From NCBI GenBank assembly GCA_023129715.1, contig JAGMBO010000040.1, forward strand, positions 56,103 through 120,102: 64,000 nucleotides of DNA, in the 5' to 3' direction. The position numbers were made by a program, and so were the translations under genes. Below the pieces are notes generated by a model. That model was not told the DNA's origin. It did not search any database and worked only from the letters and a program-made list of their open reading frames with translations. Shown piece after piece: positions 8,976-18,350 of the stretch (the first letter of the stretch is position 1; every line of letters starts with the position of its first letter). This DNA is from Candidatus Eiseniibacteriota bacterium (lineage in GTDB: Bacteria > Eisenbacteria > RBG-16-71-46 > CAIMUX01 > WJJG01).

Positions 8976-10100
8976 GTGCGACCCGAAACGCTCTCCCTTC
9001 TTCGCTGCCCCGCATGCCATGGCAACCTGGATGTCGCCCGCCGACACGCGCTCGGCCGCACGGGACGCCTCTGCGCCGGCATCCTCGCCTGCCGGGCGTG
9101 CGATCGGCGTTATCCGGTCATCGACTGGATCCCCCGCCTCCTGCCCCACGAGTCCCTCACTCCCGCTGAGCGAGCCGAGCTCGCAGCTTCCCCCGAACGG
9201 GACGAGCCGCAGACGGTGTCCGAGGAGCAGCTCGCGCCTGATGAGCTGCGCCGGCTGCTGGAGACCCGCGTTCGCAGCAAGCTGCTCCATCCCGGCATGC
9301 CGCCCAAGCTGCGCGCGCGCGCCGAGCGGGATGTCGCCTACCGCGTCGAGCACACCGGAGAGAAGGGCAAGTTCGTCCGCACCGCAGAGCCCTACCTCAC
9401 GCAGCGACCAGAGAGGATCCTCGACCTCGGCGGCGGACAAGGCGGCACCCTGACCGCCTTCCGGCAGCGCTACCGGCCCACGACCGCGATGCTGCTCGAT
9501 CTCGATCCCGACTGGGTCGAGATCGCCCGGTGGCGCGATCCCGAGACGGAAGTCATCCGGGCTGATGCGACCCGCGCTCCGCTCGCCGACGGGGCCATTG
9601 ATCTGCTGGTCAGCACAGCGACCCTCGAGCACCTCCCCGACTGGCGCGGGGCGCTCGCCGAGATCGTGCGCATCTCGCGCGAAGGGCTGCTCTCCTATGG
9701 GCCCAACGGCCGCTTCCCCTACGACTTCGGGCACCTCGACGCCCCCTTCGTCACCTGGCTGCGCCCCCATGCGGCGGCCCACGTGGCGCACCTTTGCCAT
9801 CGCCTGCGGCGCACGGGGCGTACGCTCACCTCGATCGAGCAGGAACTTGCGGTCACCTTCTACATCCCCCGCTCCGCCGTCGTGCGGGAACTGCGCCGAA
9901 GGGGTGTCGAGGTGGTCAATGTCTTCGAGGAGTTCTTGGGGCACGCGGTGGCGGAGTCCTATCACCCGCGCGCCGGGGGATTGAAACGCACCCTCGCCCG
10001 CTTCCCCTGGCTGCGGACGCTCTTCGCCAAGGGGCTGCTGATTGCGGGCGCTGAACCCAACGTCTATCTCTACTATCGACGGCCTCGGGTCCCGCGCTGA
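8976..10100 (+). CDS. Trm112-like zinc domain + class I SAM methyltransferase
   Basis: About 374 residues. The N-terminal part has four cysteines spaced as in Trm112-like zinc ribbons (LRCPACHGNL ... LACRACDRRYPV). A class I methyltransferase follows, with motif I ILDLGGGQGG, an acidic strand end 'AMLLDLDPDWVEIA' and 'LLVSTATLEHLPDW'. The C-terminal part ('YYRRPRVPR') is unremarkable. I chose the GTG at 8976 because conserved sequence begins there and everything upstream is the 15-bp array; the ribosome-binding site is weak (AAAGGA, 11 bases), so the start is uncertain. Target unknown. It converges on the sulfatase gene across a second array. Confidence 0.8.
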   Translation: MRPETLSLLRCPACHGNLDVARRHALGRTGRLCAGILACRACDRRYPVIDWIPRLLPHESLTPAERAELAASPERDEPQTVSEEQLAPDELRRLLETRVRSKLLHPGMPPKLRARAERDVAYRVEHTGEKGKFVRTAEPYLTQRPERILDLGGGQGGTLTAFRQRYRPTTAMLLDLDPDWVEIARWRDPETEVIRADATRAPLADGAIDLLVSTATLEHLPDWRGALAEIVRISREGLLSYGPNGRFPYDFGHLDAPFVTWLRPHAAAHVAHLCHRLRRTGRTLTSIEQELAVTFYIPRSAVVRELRRRGVEVVNVFEEFLGHAVAESYHPRAGGLKRTLARFPWLRTLFAKGLLIAGAEPNVYLYYRRPRVPR

Positions 10101-10155
10101 TCTGCGCGGCCGGCCGCGACGAGGCGGGCGGGAAGGCTTCTCCAGCAGGCGGGAC

Positions 10156-10302
10156 TGACGGCCAGGTGAGCGTGACTGACCGCCACGTGAATGTGCCTGA
10201 CGGCCAAGCGAGCGTGACTGAGCGCCGTGTGGATGCGCCTGATGGCCAGGCGAGCGTGACTGACCTCCGTGTGGATGTGCCTGATGGCCAAGTGGGCATG
10301 GC
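10156..10302. repeat. 21-bp tandem array, 7 units
   Basis: Seven units of exactly 21 bp, alternating between two subtypes so that a 42-bp period also appears (tgacggccaggtgagcgtgac / tgaccgccacgtgaatgtgcc). It fills the gap between two convergent genes. No known element recognised. Confidence 0.9.
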
Positions 10303-10316
10303 GGGCGGCCCGGCGA

Positions 10317-11708
10317 TCAGTTGATGTAGCCGAGACTGCGCAGGCGGCGCTCGTTCTCGGGATCGATGCGCTCTGCCCTCCGCACCGGTCCTTCCCGCCA
10401 TTTGAGAACCGCACGGCTCATCCTACCGACGCGCGCCGGCTCCTCGAGCGTCAGACTGCGCAACTCATCGGGATCCGCCTCGAGGTTGAAGAGCTCGACC
10501 CGATCCTGATAAGGCGTCAGCACGAGCTTCCAGGGATAATCGATGACCATCTGCGCCTTGTAGAGATTGCGATACTCATCGGGAGCTGACTCCTCGATCT
10601 CGGCCGGCTTGCTCGCCTCGCCGAAGGCGAGGCGGCGCTCGACCGGCTCGCCGCACAGCAACGGCAGCAGATTCCGCCCCTGGCACTCCTCGAACACGGG
10701 CAGGCCCGCATAGGCAATGATCGTCGGGGCGATCGAGTGCGTCTGCACCGGCTCGTCGACGACTCGCGGCGCAACCTTCAGCGACGGGGGGCAGCGCACC
10801 AAGAACGGCACCCCCATCGCCGGCTGGTAGACGTCGAGTCCATGATCGAAGAAATAGTCGTGCTCGGTCATGCTCTCGCCATGGTCGGCCGCGAGGATCA
10901 GGAGCGTGCTCGCGCGCCGCTCGGGACGCCCCAGATCGGCCAGCAAGGGGCCGAGCCAGGCGTCGAGATAGGCGATCTCGCCGTCGTAGAGATCGATCAG
11001 CCGCTGCAGGTCGGCGGGACCGGGAACGATCCGTGGCAGGTCTTTCTTGCCCTGGATCCGGTGGAGGTAGTCCATCGATCCATCGGCCCGGCCCCGATAG
11101 CCGCCGCCATGGAGCGTGTCGAAGGGCGCCGGGGGCGAGTAGGGATAGTGGGGATCGAAGTAGTGCACCCAGAGAAAAAAAGGCTCCGGGGGCTGCCTCT
11201 CGAGCCAGGCGAGCACGGCGCGAGTCGTCGTCTCGGCCCGCCGCTGCTCCTGGTCCCCCTCGAAGGTGAAGCGTTCGTCATAGAGGTCGAAGCCACGGTC
11301 GAGGCCCATGCCGGAGTGCAGCGCCGAGGCGCTCACGAATGCCGCCGTCGTATAACCCGCGGCCCGCAGTTGCTCGGCGACCAAGGGAACATCGGGCGGC
11401 ACGGGGAAGCTGTTGCGTGGCACGCCGGCCGCTTGGGGATGGAGGCCGGAGAGCATCGCCGCATGGGAGGCAAGGGTCGTGTTGATCGTCGAGAAGGCGT
11501 GGGCGAACCGGACACCCTCCGCCGCCAGCGCATCGAGATGCGGGGTGTGTGCGCGGGCGTAGCCATAGCACCCGACGTAATCGGCGCGCAGCGTATCGAT
11601 CGTGATCAACACGACATTGCGCGGGCGCCGCTCGCCGTCGCCGCAGCTCCAGGCGAGGACGAGCAGGATGGTGCACAGAAGACGCAGGCCGCCGGCGCGC
11701 CACGACAC
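10317..11708 (-). CDS. Sulfatase-fold lipoprotein (alkaline phosphatase superfamily)
   Basis: 463-residue exported enzyme with a lipobox-like signal end (LLVLAWSCGDG). The fold is clear from the metal motif 'NVVLITIDTLRADYVGCYGY', the 'SHAAMLSG' segment, 'FFLWVHYFDPHYPYSPP' and 'AADHGESMTEHDYFFDHG'. The formylglycine motif C/S-x-P-x-R of true sulfatases is replaced by TTLASHAAML, so the nucleophile is probably a Thr or Ser and the reaction may be phosphate or phosphotransfer chemistry. The GTG start is 3 bp past the asnS stop, with GGAG inside the asnS end, suggesting translational coupling. It ends RLRSLGYIN, as do two other sulfatase-like proteins in this window. Confidence 0.85.
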   Translation of the reverse strand: MSWRAGGLRLLCTILLVLAWSCGDGERRPRNVVLITIDTLRADYVGCYGYARAHTPHLDALAAEGVRFAHAFSTINTTLASHAAMLSGLHPQAAGVPRNSFPVPPDVPLVAEQLRAAGYTTAAFVSASALHSGMGLDRGFDLYDERFTFEGDQEQRRAETTTRAVLAWLERQPPEPFFLWVHYFDPHYPYSPPAPFDTLHGGGYRGRADGSMDYLHRIQGKKDLPRIVPGPADLQRLIDLYDGEIAYLDAWLGPLLADLGRPERRASTLLILAADHGESMTEHDYFFDHGLDVYQPAMGVPFLVRCPPSLKVAPRVVDEPVQTHSIAPTIIAYAGLPVFEECQGRNLLPLLCGEPVERRLAFGEASKPAEIEESAPDEYRNLYKAQMVIDYPWKLVLTPYQDRVELFNLEADPDELRSLTLEEPARVGRMSRAVLKWREGPVRRAERIDPENERRLRSLGYIN

Positions 11709-11711
11709 GGG

Positions 11712-13112
11712 CTAGAACTCCGCGCTCTTCGGCGTGCGGGGGAAAGGAATCACATCGCGAATATTGGCCATGCCGGTCACATACTGGATCGTGCGCTCGA
11801 AACCGAGCCCGAAACCGGCATGCGGCACGGTGCCGTAGCGCCGCAGGTCGCGGTACCACCAGTAGTCGTCCTCGGGCAGGCCGAGCTCGGCAATGCGGGC
11901 ATCGAGCACCTCCAGGCGCTCCTCGCGTTGGCTGCCGCCGATGATCTCCCCGATGCCGGGGGCGAGCACATCCATCGCCGCCACCGTGCGCTCGTCGTCG
12001 TTGAGCCGCATGTAGAAAGCCTTGATCGCCCGCGGGTAGTTGACGACCACTACTGGGCGGCCGACATGCTCCTCGGTGAGATAGCGCTCGTGCTCGGACT
12101 GCAGATCGATGCCCCATGAGACGGGAAACTCGAAGCTCTTACCCGACCGCTCCAGGATCCGGATCGCCTCGCTGTACTCCATGTGCTCAAAACTCGAGGC
12201 AATGAACGCCTCGAGCCGGCGGATGCAATCGCTGTCGATCCGCTGGGCGAAGAAGGCCATGTCATCGGCACGCTCGTCGAGCACCGCCTGGAAGACGAAT
12301 TTCAGAAACTCCTCGGCGAGCACCGCATCGGCATCCAGGTCAGCAAAGGCGATCTCGGGTTCGACCATCCAGAACTCCGAAAGGTGGCGGCTCGTGTTGG
12401 AGTTCTCGGAGCGGAAGGTCGGCCCGAAGGTGTAGACCTTGCTGAGCGCGAGGCAGTAGCTCTCCACGGTGAGCTGCCCCGAGACGGCCAGATAGGTCTC
12501 GCGCCCGAAGAAGTCTTGCGCGAAATCGACCTCCCCCTGCGGCGAGCGGGGCAAGTTGACGAGATCGAGGGTCGAGACTCGAAAGACCTCACCCGCGCCC
12601 TCGGCGTCGTGGGTCGTGATGATCGGCGTGTGGATCCAGTAGAAGCCGCGCTCGTGGAAGAAGCGGTGGATCGCCTGGGCGAGGCAATCGCGCACGCGGG
12701 CCACCGCGCTGAAGGTATTCGTGCGCGGGCGCAGGTGGGCAACGGTGCGCAGGTACTCGAAGGTGTGCCGCTTGGGCGAGATCGGATAGGTCTCGGGGTT
12801 CTCGACCCAACCGACGACCTCGATCGATTGCGCCTGCAGCTCGACCGTCTGCCCCTTGCCCTGTGACTCGATGACCGTGCCGCCGGCGATCAATGCGCAG
12901 CCGGCGCTCACCTCGAGGATCTCACTCGTGTAGTTGGGCAGCGAGCGATCGGCAACGACCTGCAGCGGCGCGAAACTGGAGCCGTCGTGCAGGTGAATGA
13001 AGGAGAGACCCGCCTTCGAGTCGCGCCGCGTGCGCACCCAGCCCTTGACGGTCACGGTCGCTCCGATCGGGACTTCTCCTGAGAGCACCGCGCCAATCGT
13101 CGCCGTTCTCAT
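11712..13112 (-). CDS. asnS: Asparagine--tRNA ligase
   Basis: Class IIb synthetase charging tRNA-Asn. From the ATG at 13112 the product is 466 residues, the same as E. coli AsnRS; a longer frame only adds unrelated residues. The OB-fold anticodon-binding domain ('[16 protein letters not shown]') is followed by the catalytic core with motif 2 region '[19 protein letters not shown]' and motif 3 '[15 protein letters not shown]'. Followed almost directly by the sulfatase-like gene. Confidence 0.96.
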   Translation of the reverse strand: MRTATIGAVLSGEVPIGATVTVKGWVRTRRDSKAGLSFIHLHDGSSFAPLQVVADRSLPNYTSEILEVSAGCALIAGGTVIESQGKGQTVELQAQSIEVVGWVENPETYPISPKRHTFEYLRTVAHLRPRTNTFSAVARVRDCLAQAIHRFFHERGFYWIHTPIITTHDAEGAGEVFRVSTLDLVNLPRSPQGEVDFAQDFFGRETYLAVSGQLTVESYCLALSKVYTFGPTFRSENSNTSRHLSEFWMVEPEIAFADLDADAVLAEEFLKFVFQAVLDERADDMAFFAQRIDSDCIRRLEAFIASSFEHMEYSEAIRILERSGKSFEFPVSWGIDLQSEHERYLTEEHVGRPVVVVNYPRAIKAFYMRLNDDERTVAAMDVLAPGIGEIIGGSQREERLEVLDARIAELGLPEDDYWWYRDLRRYGTVPHAGFGLGFERTIQYVTGMANIRDVIPFPRTPKSAEF

Positions 13113-13328
13113 CGAACACCATTCCTTCCGCTTTGCCCCGACGGGTGGACGCCGCCGGTCGCGATCCGACTGCCGATGTATCTGGGCGATTCTAGCCAGC
13201 GACAGGTCCAGCGGCAAGGGCGCCGGCCCGGTATGCCGGCCCGGTGCCCAGTTTGCAGCCAGGGCACTTCCAGACCGGTGCATCTGCGGGGCCGGCCCGG
13301 CCGCGAGACGTCCGGCTGCACCGGCCGG

Positions 13329-14507
13329 TTAGAAATTCTCTGCCAGCCAGGGGGCGGAGCCCGCAAAGACCGGTTGCAGCCGGGCGCACTGCTCCGGCGA
13401 GGCATCGAGGTACTCCGTTCGCATCCGTAGCTCCTGCGGCGAGAGGTGGCCGCTGTAGAGCACCGCCAGTCCGCGGACATCGATGCGGATCCGGCCACGG
13501 CCGCCGCGGCGCACCCGCCCGCGCCCACCGCCGATCTCGAGCTGGAAGCGATCGTTGTTGCCCGCCAGCAGCTCATCGCGCACCTCGAGGTCGAGCTGCG
13601 CCTCGAGCCCCAGCGGATAGCCACGTTCGCTCAGGGCCCGCTCGACGTCGGTGATGCGCAGCATCCAGTGATCGTGGAGACGCACGCGGTAGCCCGGCTC
13701 GGCAAGCAGCGGCAGCAGCGGGTCGGCCGGGCTGCCGAACCAAGAGATCTTCTCGACCTGGAAGCGATGGTCGGCCAGCAGGGTCAGCATGCGCCGGGCC
13801 GCCGCGGGGCGGTCGACGAAGAGCTCCGTGACGCGCAACGTCTCCTCGGGGAACTCCACGAGGTGGCGGAAGAAGCCGGCGACCTCGGACCCCTCCCAGA
13901 GGGCATAGCCGCGGGTCGGCTTGCCCCAGGCGGCCATCGCCTTGCGCCATCCGGGCGACTGGAGATCGAGCGGCCCGTTCGACCAGCGCACCGCCCGCCG
14001 GTGCGCCGCGGCCAGCGCCGCCTGATCTTGGGGACGGATCGCGCGAACCTCGAACTCCCGGTCGCGCAGGCGAACCGATCGCGGCATCAGGGTGATCTCG
14101 TAGCGGCCGCCGGCGATCTCATAGCCCGCCTGGCGGTAGAGCGCCAGGGTCGCGGGATAGAGCGTCGATAGCGGCGTGCGCTGCCGGTGGAGCTCGGTGA
14201 CCGCGGCGCGCATCAGCCGCGCGCCCACCCCGCGCGCGCGGTGCTGCGGGGCAACGGCAACGACGCCGATGCCTCCGGTCGGCACGCAACGGCCGCCGAA
14301 CCACTGAGCCATCGGGTAGATCACCAGGCCACCCGCGATGGAGCGACCACTGTGTGCGATCCGGATCATCTCCGCATCGAGCTTGGTGATTTGCTTGCGG
14401 CCGAGTTCCAGCGCCACGCCAAAGGCGACACAGGCGAGATCGGAGAAGGCCACGATCTCTTTCTCATTGCGTGGAACTCTGACTCCAGGGGTCTTGGCCC
14501 CGCCCAT
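13329..14507 (-). CDS. Eis-like GNAT acetyltransferase with SCP2-type C-terminus
   Basis: 392 residues. GGAGG stands 5 bases before the ATG at 14507, favouring this start over one ten codons upstream. The first GNAT domain has the acetyl-CoA loop 'VVAVAPQHRARGVGARLM' (Q/RxxGxG/A). A second degenerate GNAT region and a C-terminal sterol-carrier-like sheet ('LEAQLDLEVRDELLAGN') give the three-domain layout of Eis/Acetyltransf_SCP2 proteins. In Mycobacterium Eis acetylates aminoglycosides and other amines; the substrate here is unknown. The tail ends APWLAENF. Confidence 0.85.
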   Translation of the reverse strand: MGGAKTPGVRVPRNEKEIVAFSDLACVAFGVALELGRKQITKLDAEMIRIAHSGRSIAGGLVIYPMAQWFGGRCVPTGGIGVVAVAPQHRARGVGARLMRAAVTELHRQRTPLSTLYPATLALYRQAGYEIAGGRYEITLMPRSVRLRDREFEVRAIRPQDQAALAAAHRRAVRWSNGPLDLQSPGWRKAMAAWGKPTRGYALWEGSEVAGFFRHLVEFPEETLRVTELFVDRPAAARRMLTLLADHRFQVEKISWFGSPADPLLPLLAEPGYRVRLHDHWMLRITDVERALSERGYPLGLEAQLDLEVRDELLAGNNDRFQLEIGGGRGRVRRGGRGRIRIDVRGLAVLYSGHLSPQELRMRTEYLDASPEQCARLQPVFAGSAPWLAENF

Positions 14508-14518
14508 GGGTGCCTCCA

Positions 14519-14602
14519 ACGCTACGTCGTCGTCCAATCAATCCGACGCTACCGGTTCCAACCAACGCTACCAGCTCCATCCGACGCTACCGGTTCCATC
14601 CG
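14519..14602. repeat. 19-bp tandem repeat between acetyltransferase and OPT transporter genes
   Basis: acgctac recurs at 14519, 14546, 14565 and 14584, giving spacings of 27, 19 and 19 bp, with ccggttcca following most copies. Just upstream of the acetyltransferase start. Confidence 0.75.
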
Positions 14603-14629
14603 GTGATTCGCATCGGCGGCGGCCGCCTT

Positions 14630-16669
14630 TCATCGCCGCGCCATCCGCGCGTAGATTGCGACGACCGTGCCGAGGAGGAGCAGCGAGACGAACCCGGGCG
14701 CCCCCCAGCGGGGCAAGAGGTCGGGACACATAATGATCGGAATCGCCAGCAGGATGCCGATGATCGCCTCCCCGGCGATCAGACCCGAGCCGAACAGCAC
14801 CCCCGCGCCATGCCCCCCCCCTTCGCTGGCCGTAGTCCCCCCCGCAACCGCCCGGGCGCGGACCCGCCGCCGCATGCCGAAGCGCAGCAGGCCGCCGATC
14901 AGGATGGGAATGTCGAGCGAGAGCGGCAGGTAGATGCCGACCGCCACCGGCATGACATGGGCCCGGAAGGAACTGCGCGCCCGCGCGAGGAAGCGATCGA
15001 TGACGATCAGGGCCACCCCGATTGCCGCGCCGATGAAGACGAGGTTCCAGGGCAGGTCCCCATCACCGAAGAACCCCTCGGTCAGGCTGGCGAAGAGCGC
15101 CGCCTGGGGCGCCCGCAGGCTGCCCGGCTCACCGGTGCCGATCCCATAGGCCTGATGGAGCAGGGTGAGAATCGGCGCGAAGCAGAACGCCGGGATGACC
15201 GCGGCGACGATTTCGGTCCACTGCTGCTTGGCGGGGGTTGCCCCGACGAGCAGACCGGTTTTCAGATCCTGGGCAACGTCGCCAGAGGTACAGGTCGCGC
15301 AGCAGACGACGCCGGCGACCCCGAGGGTCGCCAGAATCGCCGAGTCGCCCCGCACGCCCAGCGCCAAGAGCACTCCGGCCGCGATCAAGAGCGCGCAGAT
15401 CGTCATTCCCGAAACCGGCGAGTTCGACGATCCGACCAACCCAGCGATGTAGGTCGCCACCGCGACGAAGAGAAATGCGGCGATGATCATGATGACCGTC
15501 GTCAGGGTGGCAATCGCGGTATTGCCGATCAGGTGATCGTAGAAGAGCAGCGTCGCCAGCACGGTGACGATGAAAATGCCCACCAGCCAAGGAAACGACA
15601 TGTTGCGTTCCGTGCGTAGAACCGCCTGCCCCGGGAGTGAGCCGGGGCCCGGAGCGGCGGCCGTCTCCCCCGCGGCGGACTCCGGCTCCCATCCGGGACC
15701 GGCGCCCGAGCCGGCCCCTGGGCCCGATCGGGACCCGGTACCAGGATCCCGCCCCCCCCCAACACCCCGCAGGCTGACGACGCCGGCGAGGAGCCCGCGG
15801 CGGACGTTCCAGATCGAGTGGAGACCGCCGACGAGCATCGCCCCGACCCCGATGTAACGCACCTGCGTCTCCCACAGTTCCCAGGCGGTGTCCAGTGGCG
15901 AGAGGCCCGGCTCGACGCCTCCGAGCAGCGGCAAGGCGATCACCCAACCGATCACCCCCCCCAGGGTGATCAACCCGGCGATGTGCAAGTCGACAATGTA
16001 GCCGACCGCGAGCAGGGCAACGCTCATGTCCGCGCCGACATAGAAGACCCGCTGTCCCCAGGCGACGGCGCCCTCGACCGTCTCGCGGATCAGGTGAACA
16101 CCGCTCAGCAGCGCCTTGAAGACCCCACCGACCACCAGACCGACGACGACCGCTCGGATCCCCCCCCCACCCTGCTCTCCGGCATGCAGCACCTCGGCAC
16201 AGGCCACCCCCTCCGGGTAGACCAGGTCGGGGCGCTGGACGATCAGCGCCCGCCGCATCGGAATCATGAAGATGATGCCGAGCAGCCCGCCGAGCATCAC
16301 GATCAGCGTGGTCGGCCAGAAGCGGAATTCCTGCCAGGCGCCGACCATGACGAGGGCGGGCACGGTGAAGATGACGCCGGCGGCCAGACTCTCACCCGTC
16401 GAGGCCATCGTCTGGACGATGTTGTTCTCGAGAATCGACCCCCGGCGCAGCACACCGCGCAAGAGCGCCATGCTGACCACCGCGGCAGGAATCGAGGCAC
16501 TGACGGTCATCCCGGCATACAGGCCGAGGTAGGCATTCGCCGCCCCCATGACAATGCTCAAGATGCCGCCGAGCAGGAGAGCGACGATGGTCACTTCCCG
16601 CAAGTCCTCCCCAGAGGAGTGGCGGGGTCCCCGGGGATCGGGGACCTGAACCGAGGCGGCCCTCTCCAT
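14630..16669 (-). CDS. OPT-family oligopeptide/metal-chelate transporter
   Basis: About 679 residues and many hydrophobic helices. The start at 16669 has a purine-rich GGGGGA just upstream and leads into 'LREVTIVALLLGGILSIVMG', the first transmembrane segment of bacterial OPT proteins. 'NAYLGLYAGMTVSASIPAAV' and 'GEQGGGGIRAVVVG' are family features. A hydrophilic insertion of about 45 Gly/Pro/Ser-rich residues (around 15630-15775) interrupts the protein between membrane segments. Three separate runs of nine G occur on the coding strand (see repeats), each encoding Gly-Gly-Gly. Substrate (oligopeptide or metal complex) cannot be told from sequence. Confidence 0.9.
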   Translation of the reverse strand: MERAASVQVPDPRGPRHSSGEDLREVTIVALLLGGILSIVMGAANAYLGLYAGMTVSASIPAAVVSMALLRGVLRRGSILENNIVQTMASTGESLAAGVIFTVPALVMVGAWQEFRFWPTTLIVMLGGLLGIIFMIPMRRALIVQRPDLVYPEGVACAEVLHAGEQGGGGIRAVVVGLVVGGVFKALLSGVHLIRETVEGAVAWGQRVFYVGADMSVALLAVGYIVDLHIAGLITLGGVIGWVIALPLLGGVEPGLSPLDTAWELWETQVRYIGVGAMLVGGLHSIWNVRRGLLAGVVSLRGVGGGRDPGTGSRSGPGAGSGAGPGWEPESAAGETAAAPGPGSLPGQAVLRTERNMSFPWLVGIFIVTVLATLLFYDHLIGNTAIATLTTVIMIIAAFLFVAVATYIAGLVGSSNSPVSGMTICALLIAAGVLLALGVRGDSAILATLGVAGVVCCATCTSGDVAQDLKTGLLVGATPAKQQWTEIVAAVIPAFCFAPILTLLHQAYGIGTGEPGSLRAPQAALFASLTEGFFGDGDLPWNLVFIGAAIGVALIVIDRFLARARSSFRAHVMPVAVGIYLPLSLDIPILIGGLLRFGMRRRVRARAVAGGTTASEGGGHGAGVLFGSGLIAGEAIIGILLAIPIIMCPDLLPRWGAPGFVSLLLLGTVVAIYARMARR
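14813..14821. repeat. C9 tract (G9 on the coding strand) in the OPT gene
   Basis: Nine C on the plus strand encode Gly-Gly-Gly of SEGGGHG near the C-terminal membrane segments. A one-base slip would truncate the transporter. Confidence 0.7.
15752..15760. repeat. C9 tract (G9 on the coding strand) in the OPT gene linker
   Basis: Nine C encode the GGG of GVGGGRDPG at the start of the low-complexity loop. Confidence 0.7.
16160..16168. repeat. C9 tract (G9 on the coding strand) in the OPT gene N-terminal half
   Basis: Nine C encode part of GEQGGGGIRAV. Confidence 0.7.
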
Positions 16670-17066
16670 GCATTCCCCCTGACGGCCCCCTCTCAGGGCA
16701 TCCGCACCTATACAGCTGCTTGTGCGCCGCGGCGGGAACATCCCTGATGTGGGTCCCGGTGGCGAGGCGCGGGAAGGCCCGAAATCGTACTGGCCCATTA
16801 GATCGAAGACAACCGCGGCAAGAAAGAGCGTCCAGCTGGAGGGTCAGGGCCCCACGGAGCCCGATCGAATGCCGCAGAGCTCCACCGCGAGCCACGAAGA
16901 GCGTGCTAGCCCCCAATCATTTGCTATTGCATCGCTTACCGGATCGCTGGTGCAACATCCTCCACCGCCTCCCGCGGCGCGCCGGATTGATGGGGCCCAT
17001 AGAGGCCGATACCGGCCATCCGACCGACCTGCATGGAGCTGAGCATTCCTTATCCGGACAACAACC
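16670..17066. other. Intergenic region between the OPT gene and the PPC-like gene
   Basis: About 400 bp without a convincing gene. It holds the upstream region of the minus-strand OPT gene and leads into the promoter at 17067. Nothing else recognised. Confidence 0.5.
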
Positions 17067-17096
17067 TTGACACGCTGCCTCAGGCAATGGTATTCT
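17067..17096 (+). promoter_or_regulatory. Sigma-70-like promoter for the PPC-like secreted protein
   Basis: TTGACA (17067-17072), 18-bp spacer, TATTCT (17091-17096). A perfect -35 with a 4/6 -10 in this G+C-rich background is the best promoter candidate upstream of the gene at 17250. It implies a leader of about 145 nt. Confidence 0.6.
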
Positions 17097-17161
17097 TGTC
17101 TCGGCAGTTCGAAATCAAGTATTCGGGATTAATTGCTGAGGGTCCCGAACACTTGGGCACG

Positions 17162-17210
17162 GTAGGCTTCGGCCTACATCACCAGGGCGGGCATCACTTA
17201 GTGTGGTGTC
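17162..17210 (+). promoter_or_regulatory. Structured 5' leader with UUCG hairpin
   Basis: GTAGGC-TTCG-GCCTAC (17162-17177) is a perfect six-pair stem capped by the very stable UUCG tetraloop. A second imperfect stem (gggcatcac...gtggtgtccc) follows at about 17187-17210. Both lie between the promoter and the ribosome-binding site (ggagg, 17238-17242) and may stabilise the mRNA. Confidence 0.5.
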
Positions 17211-17249
17211 CCAAGCGTCTACCCAAAGGCATCTGTTGGAGGTAGCACA

Positions 17250-18311
17250 ATGAGATTCGTTACTTTGTTCGCAGTGGTTGCTCTGCTGGCGGCTGGTGCT
17301 AACGCGGCGCCTCTCGAGACGTCGAGTGACCAGTACCAGAAGTTCAGCAGCCACGATCCGCGTCCCTATCCCCCGAGTGGCGAGGCTGGTGGTGAGGACT
17401 TCGCGACTTCCGTCGACATGGTCGCCCTCCCGTTCAATGACAGCGGCAACATGTGGGACTACGCCGACGACATCGACTTCGGCTACGGCACGTCGCCTGA
17501 CTGCGTGTATCACTACACGCCCGATGCCGACGGCTGTGTCACGTTCGATCTCTGCGAGTCGAATTACGACTCGATGATCTTCGTCGTCGATGAAGCCATG
17601 AACATCATCGTCTGGAACGACGATGGCGCCGCCTGCGACGCCTTCCAGTCGCAGATCTCGTGGATGTACATCTACGCTGGCGTCAAGTACTTCTACGTCC
17701 TCGATGGTTGGGGCGGATCGGCTGGCCCGTACGTCATCAACGTCTTCGTGCGTGACTGCCCGCCCCCGCCCGAGTGCCCCGAAGGCGCGCTGCTCGAGGG
17801 TGAGCCGTGTCAGGATCCGTACAACGACCTCTACAACGCCGGCTGCAACGCCGACAACTACGCGTTCGGTGAGATCGAGTGTGCCGAGGGCCAGATCGTC
17901 TTCTGTGGTACGATCTTCAACCACTACGACGATCAGGGCAACGGCCTGCGTGACACCGACTGGCTCGAGCTGGTCGATCTGTTCGAGCTGACGACGATCA
18001 CCTCGACCTCGTACTACGAGTCGACTGGTTCGCTGTACTACATCCTGGTCGCCCCCGACTGCAACGGCTCCGTCACGATCCCCGCGGGGATCCACCTCGG
18101 CAGCCGCGAGCTGGGCGAGCTGGTCTACGACATGGACCCGGCGGAAGGTCGCTGGGCGATCTTCCAGTCGAAGAACTACTATGACGGCACCTGGTACACC
18201 TGCGAGGATCCTGAGCTGTGGCCGTACGTTCTGACGATCGACGGCTACACCTGCCCGGTGGTTCCGGCCGAGACCGAGACCTGGGGTGGCGTCAAGAATC
18301 TGTTCAAGTAG
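17250..18311 (+). CDS. Secreted Cys-rich protein with PPC-like domain
   Basis: 353 residues. Signal peptide (FVTLFAVVALLAAGANA) cut near 'ANA-APLET'. Residues about 55-175 resemble a bacterial pre-peptidase C-terminal (PPC) beta-sandwich: 'PDCVYHYTPDADGCVTFDLC', 'FQSQISWMYIYAGVKYFYVL' and 'DGWGGSAGPYVINV'. Cysteines recur through the rest (VRDCPPPPECPEG, IECAEGQIVFCG, DGYTCPV), consistent with disulfides outside the cytoplasm. It ends ETETWGGVKNLFK with no FlgD-like domain. GGAGG is 7 bases from the ATG. With its own promoter, structured leader and strong terminator it looks like a monocistronic, well-expressed exported protein. Function unknown. Confidence 0.8.
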   Translation: MRFVTLFAVVALLAAGANAAPLETSSDQYQKFSSHDPRPYPPSGEAGGEDFATSVDMVALPFNDSGNMWDYADDIDFGYGTSPDCVYHYTPDADGCVTFDLCESNYDSMIFVVDEAMNIIVWNDDGAACDAFQSQISWMYIYAGVKYFYVLDGWGGSAGPYVINVFVRDCPPPPECPEGALLEGEPCQDPYNDLYNAGCNADNYAFGEIECAEGQIVFCGTIFNHYDDQGNGLRDTDWLELVDLFELTTITSTSYYESTGSLYYILVAPDCNGSVTIPAGIHLGSRELGELVYDMDPAEGRWAIFQSKNYYDGTWYTCEDPELWPYVLTIDGYTCPVVPAETETWGGVKNLFK

Positions 18312-18350
18312 GTCGTAAGACCCGCACGAACAGAGAAGCCTGCTACTGCG

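Noticed and set aside
14510..16747. Plus-strand frames opposite the OPT transporter
   Set aside because: Asp/Gly/Arg-rich, without hydrophobic or domain pattern, while the minus strand encodes a clear membrane protein.
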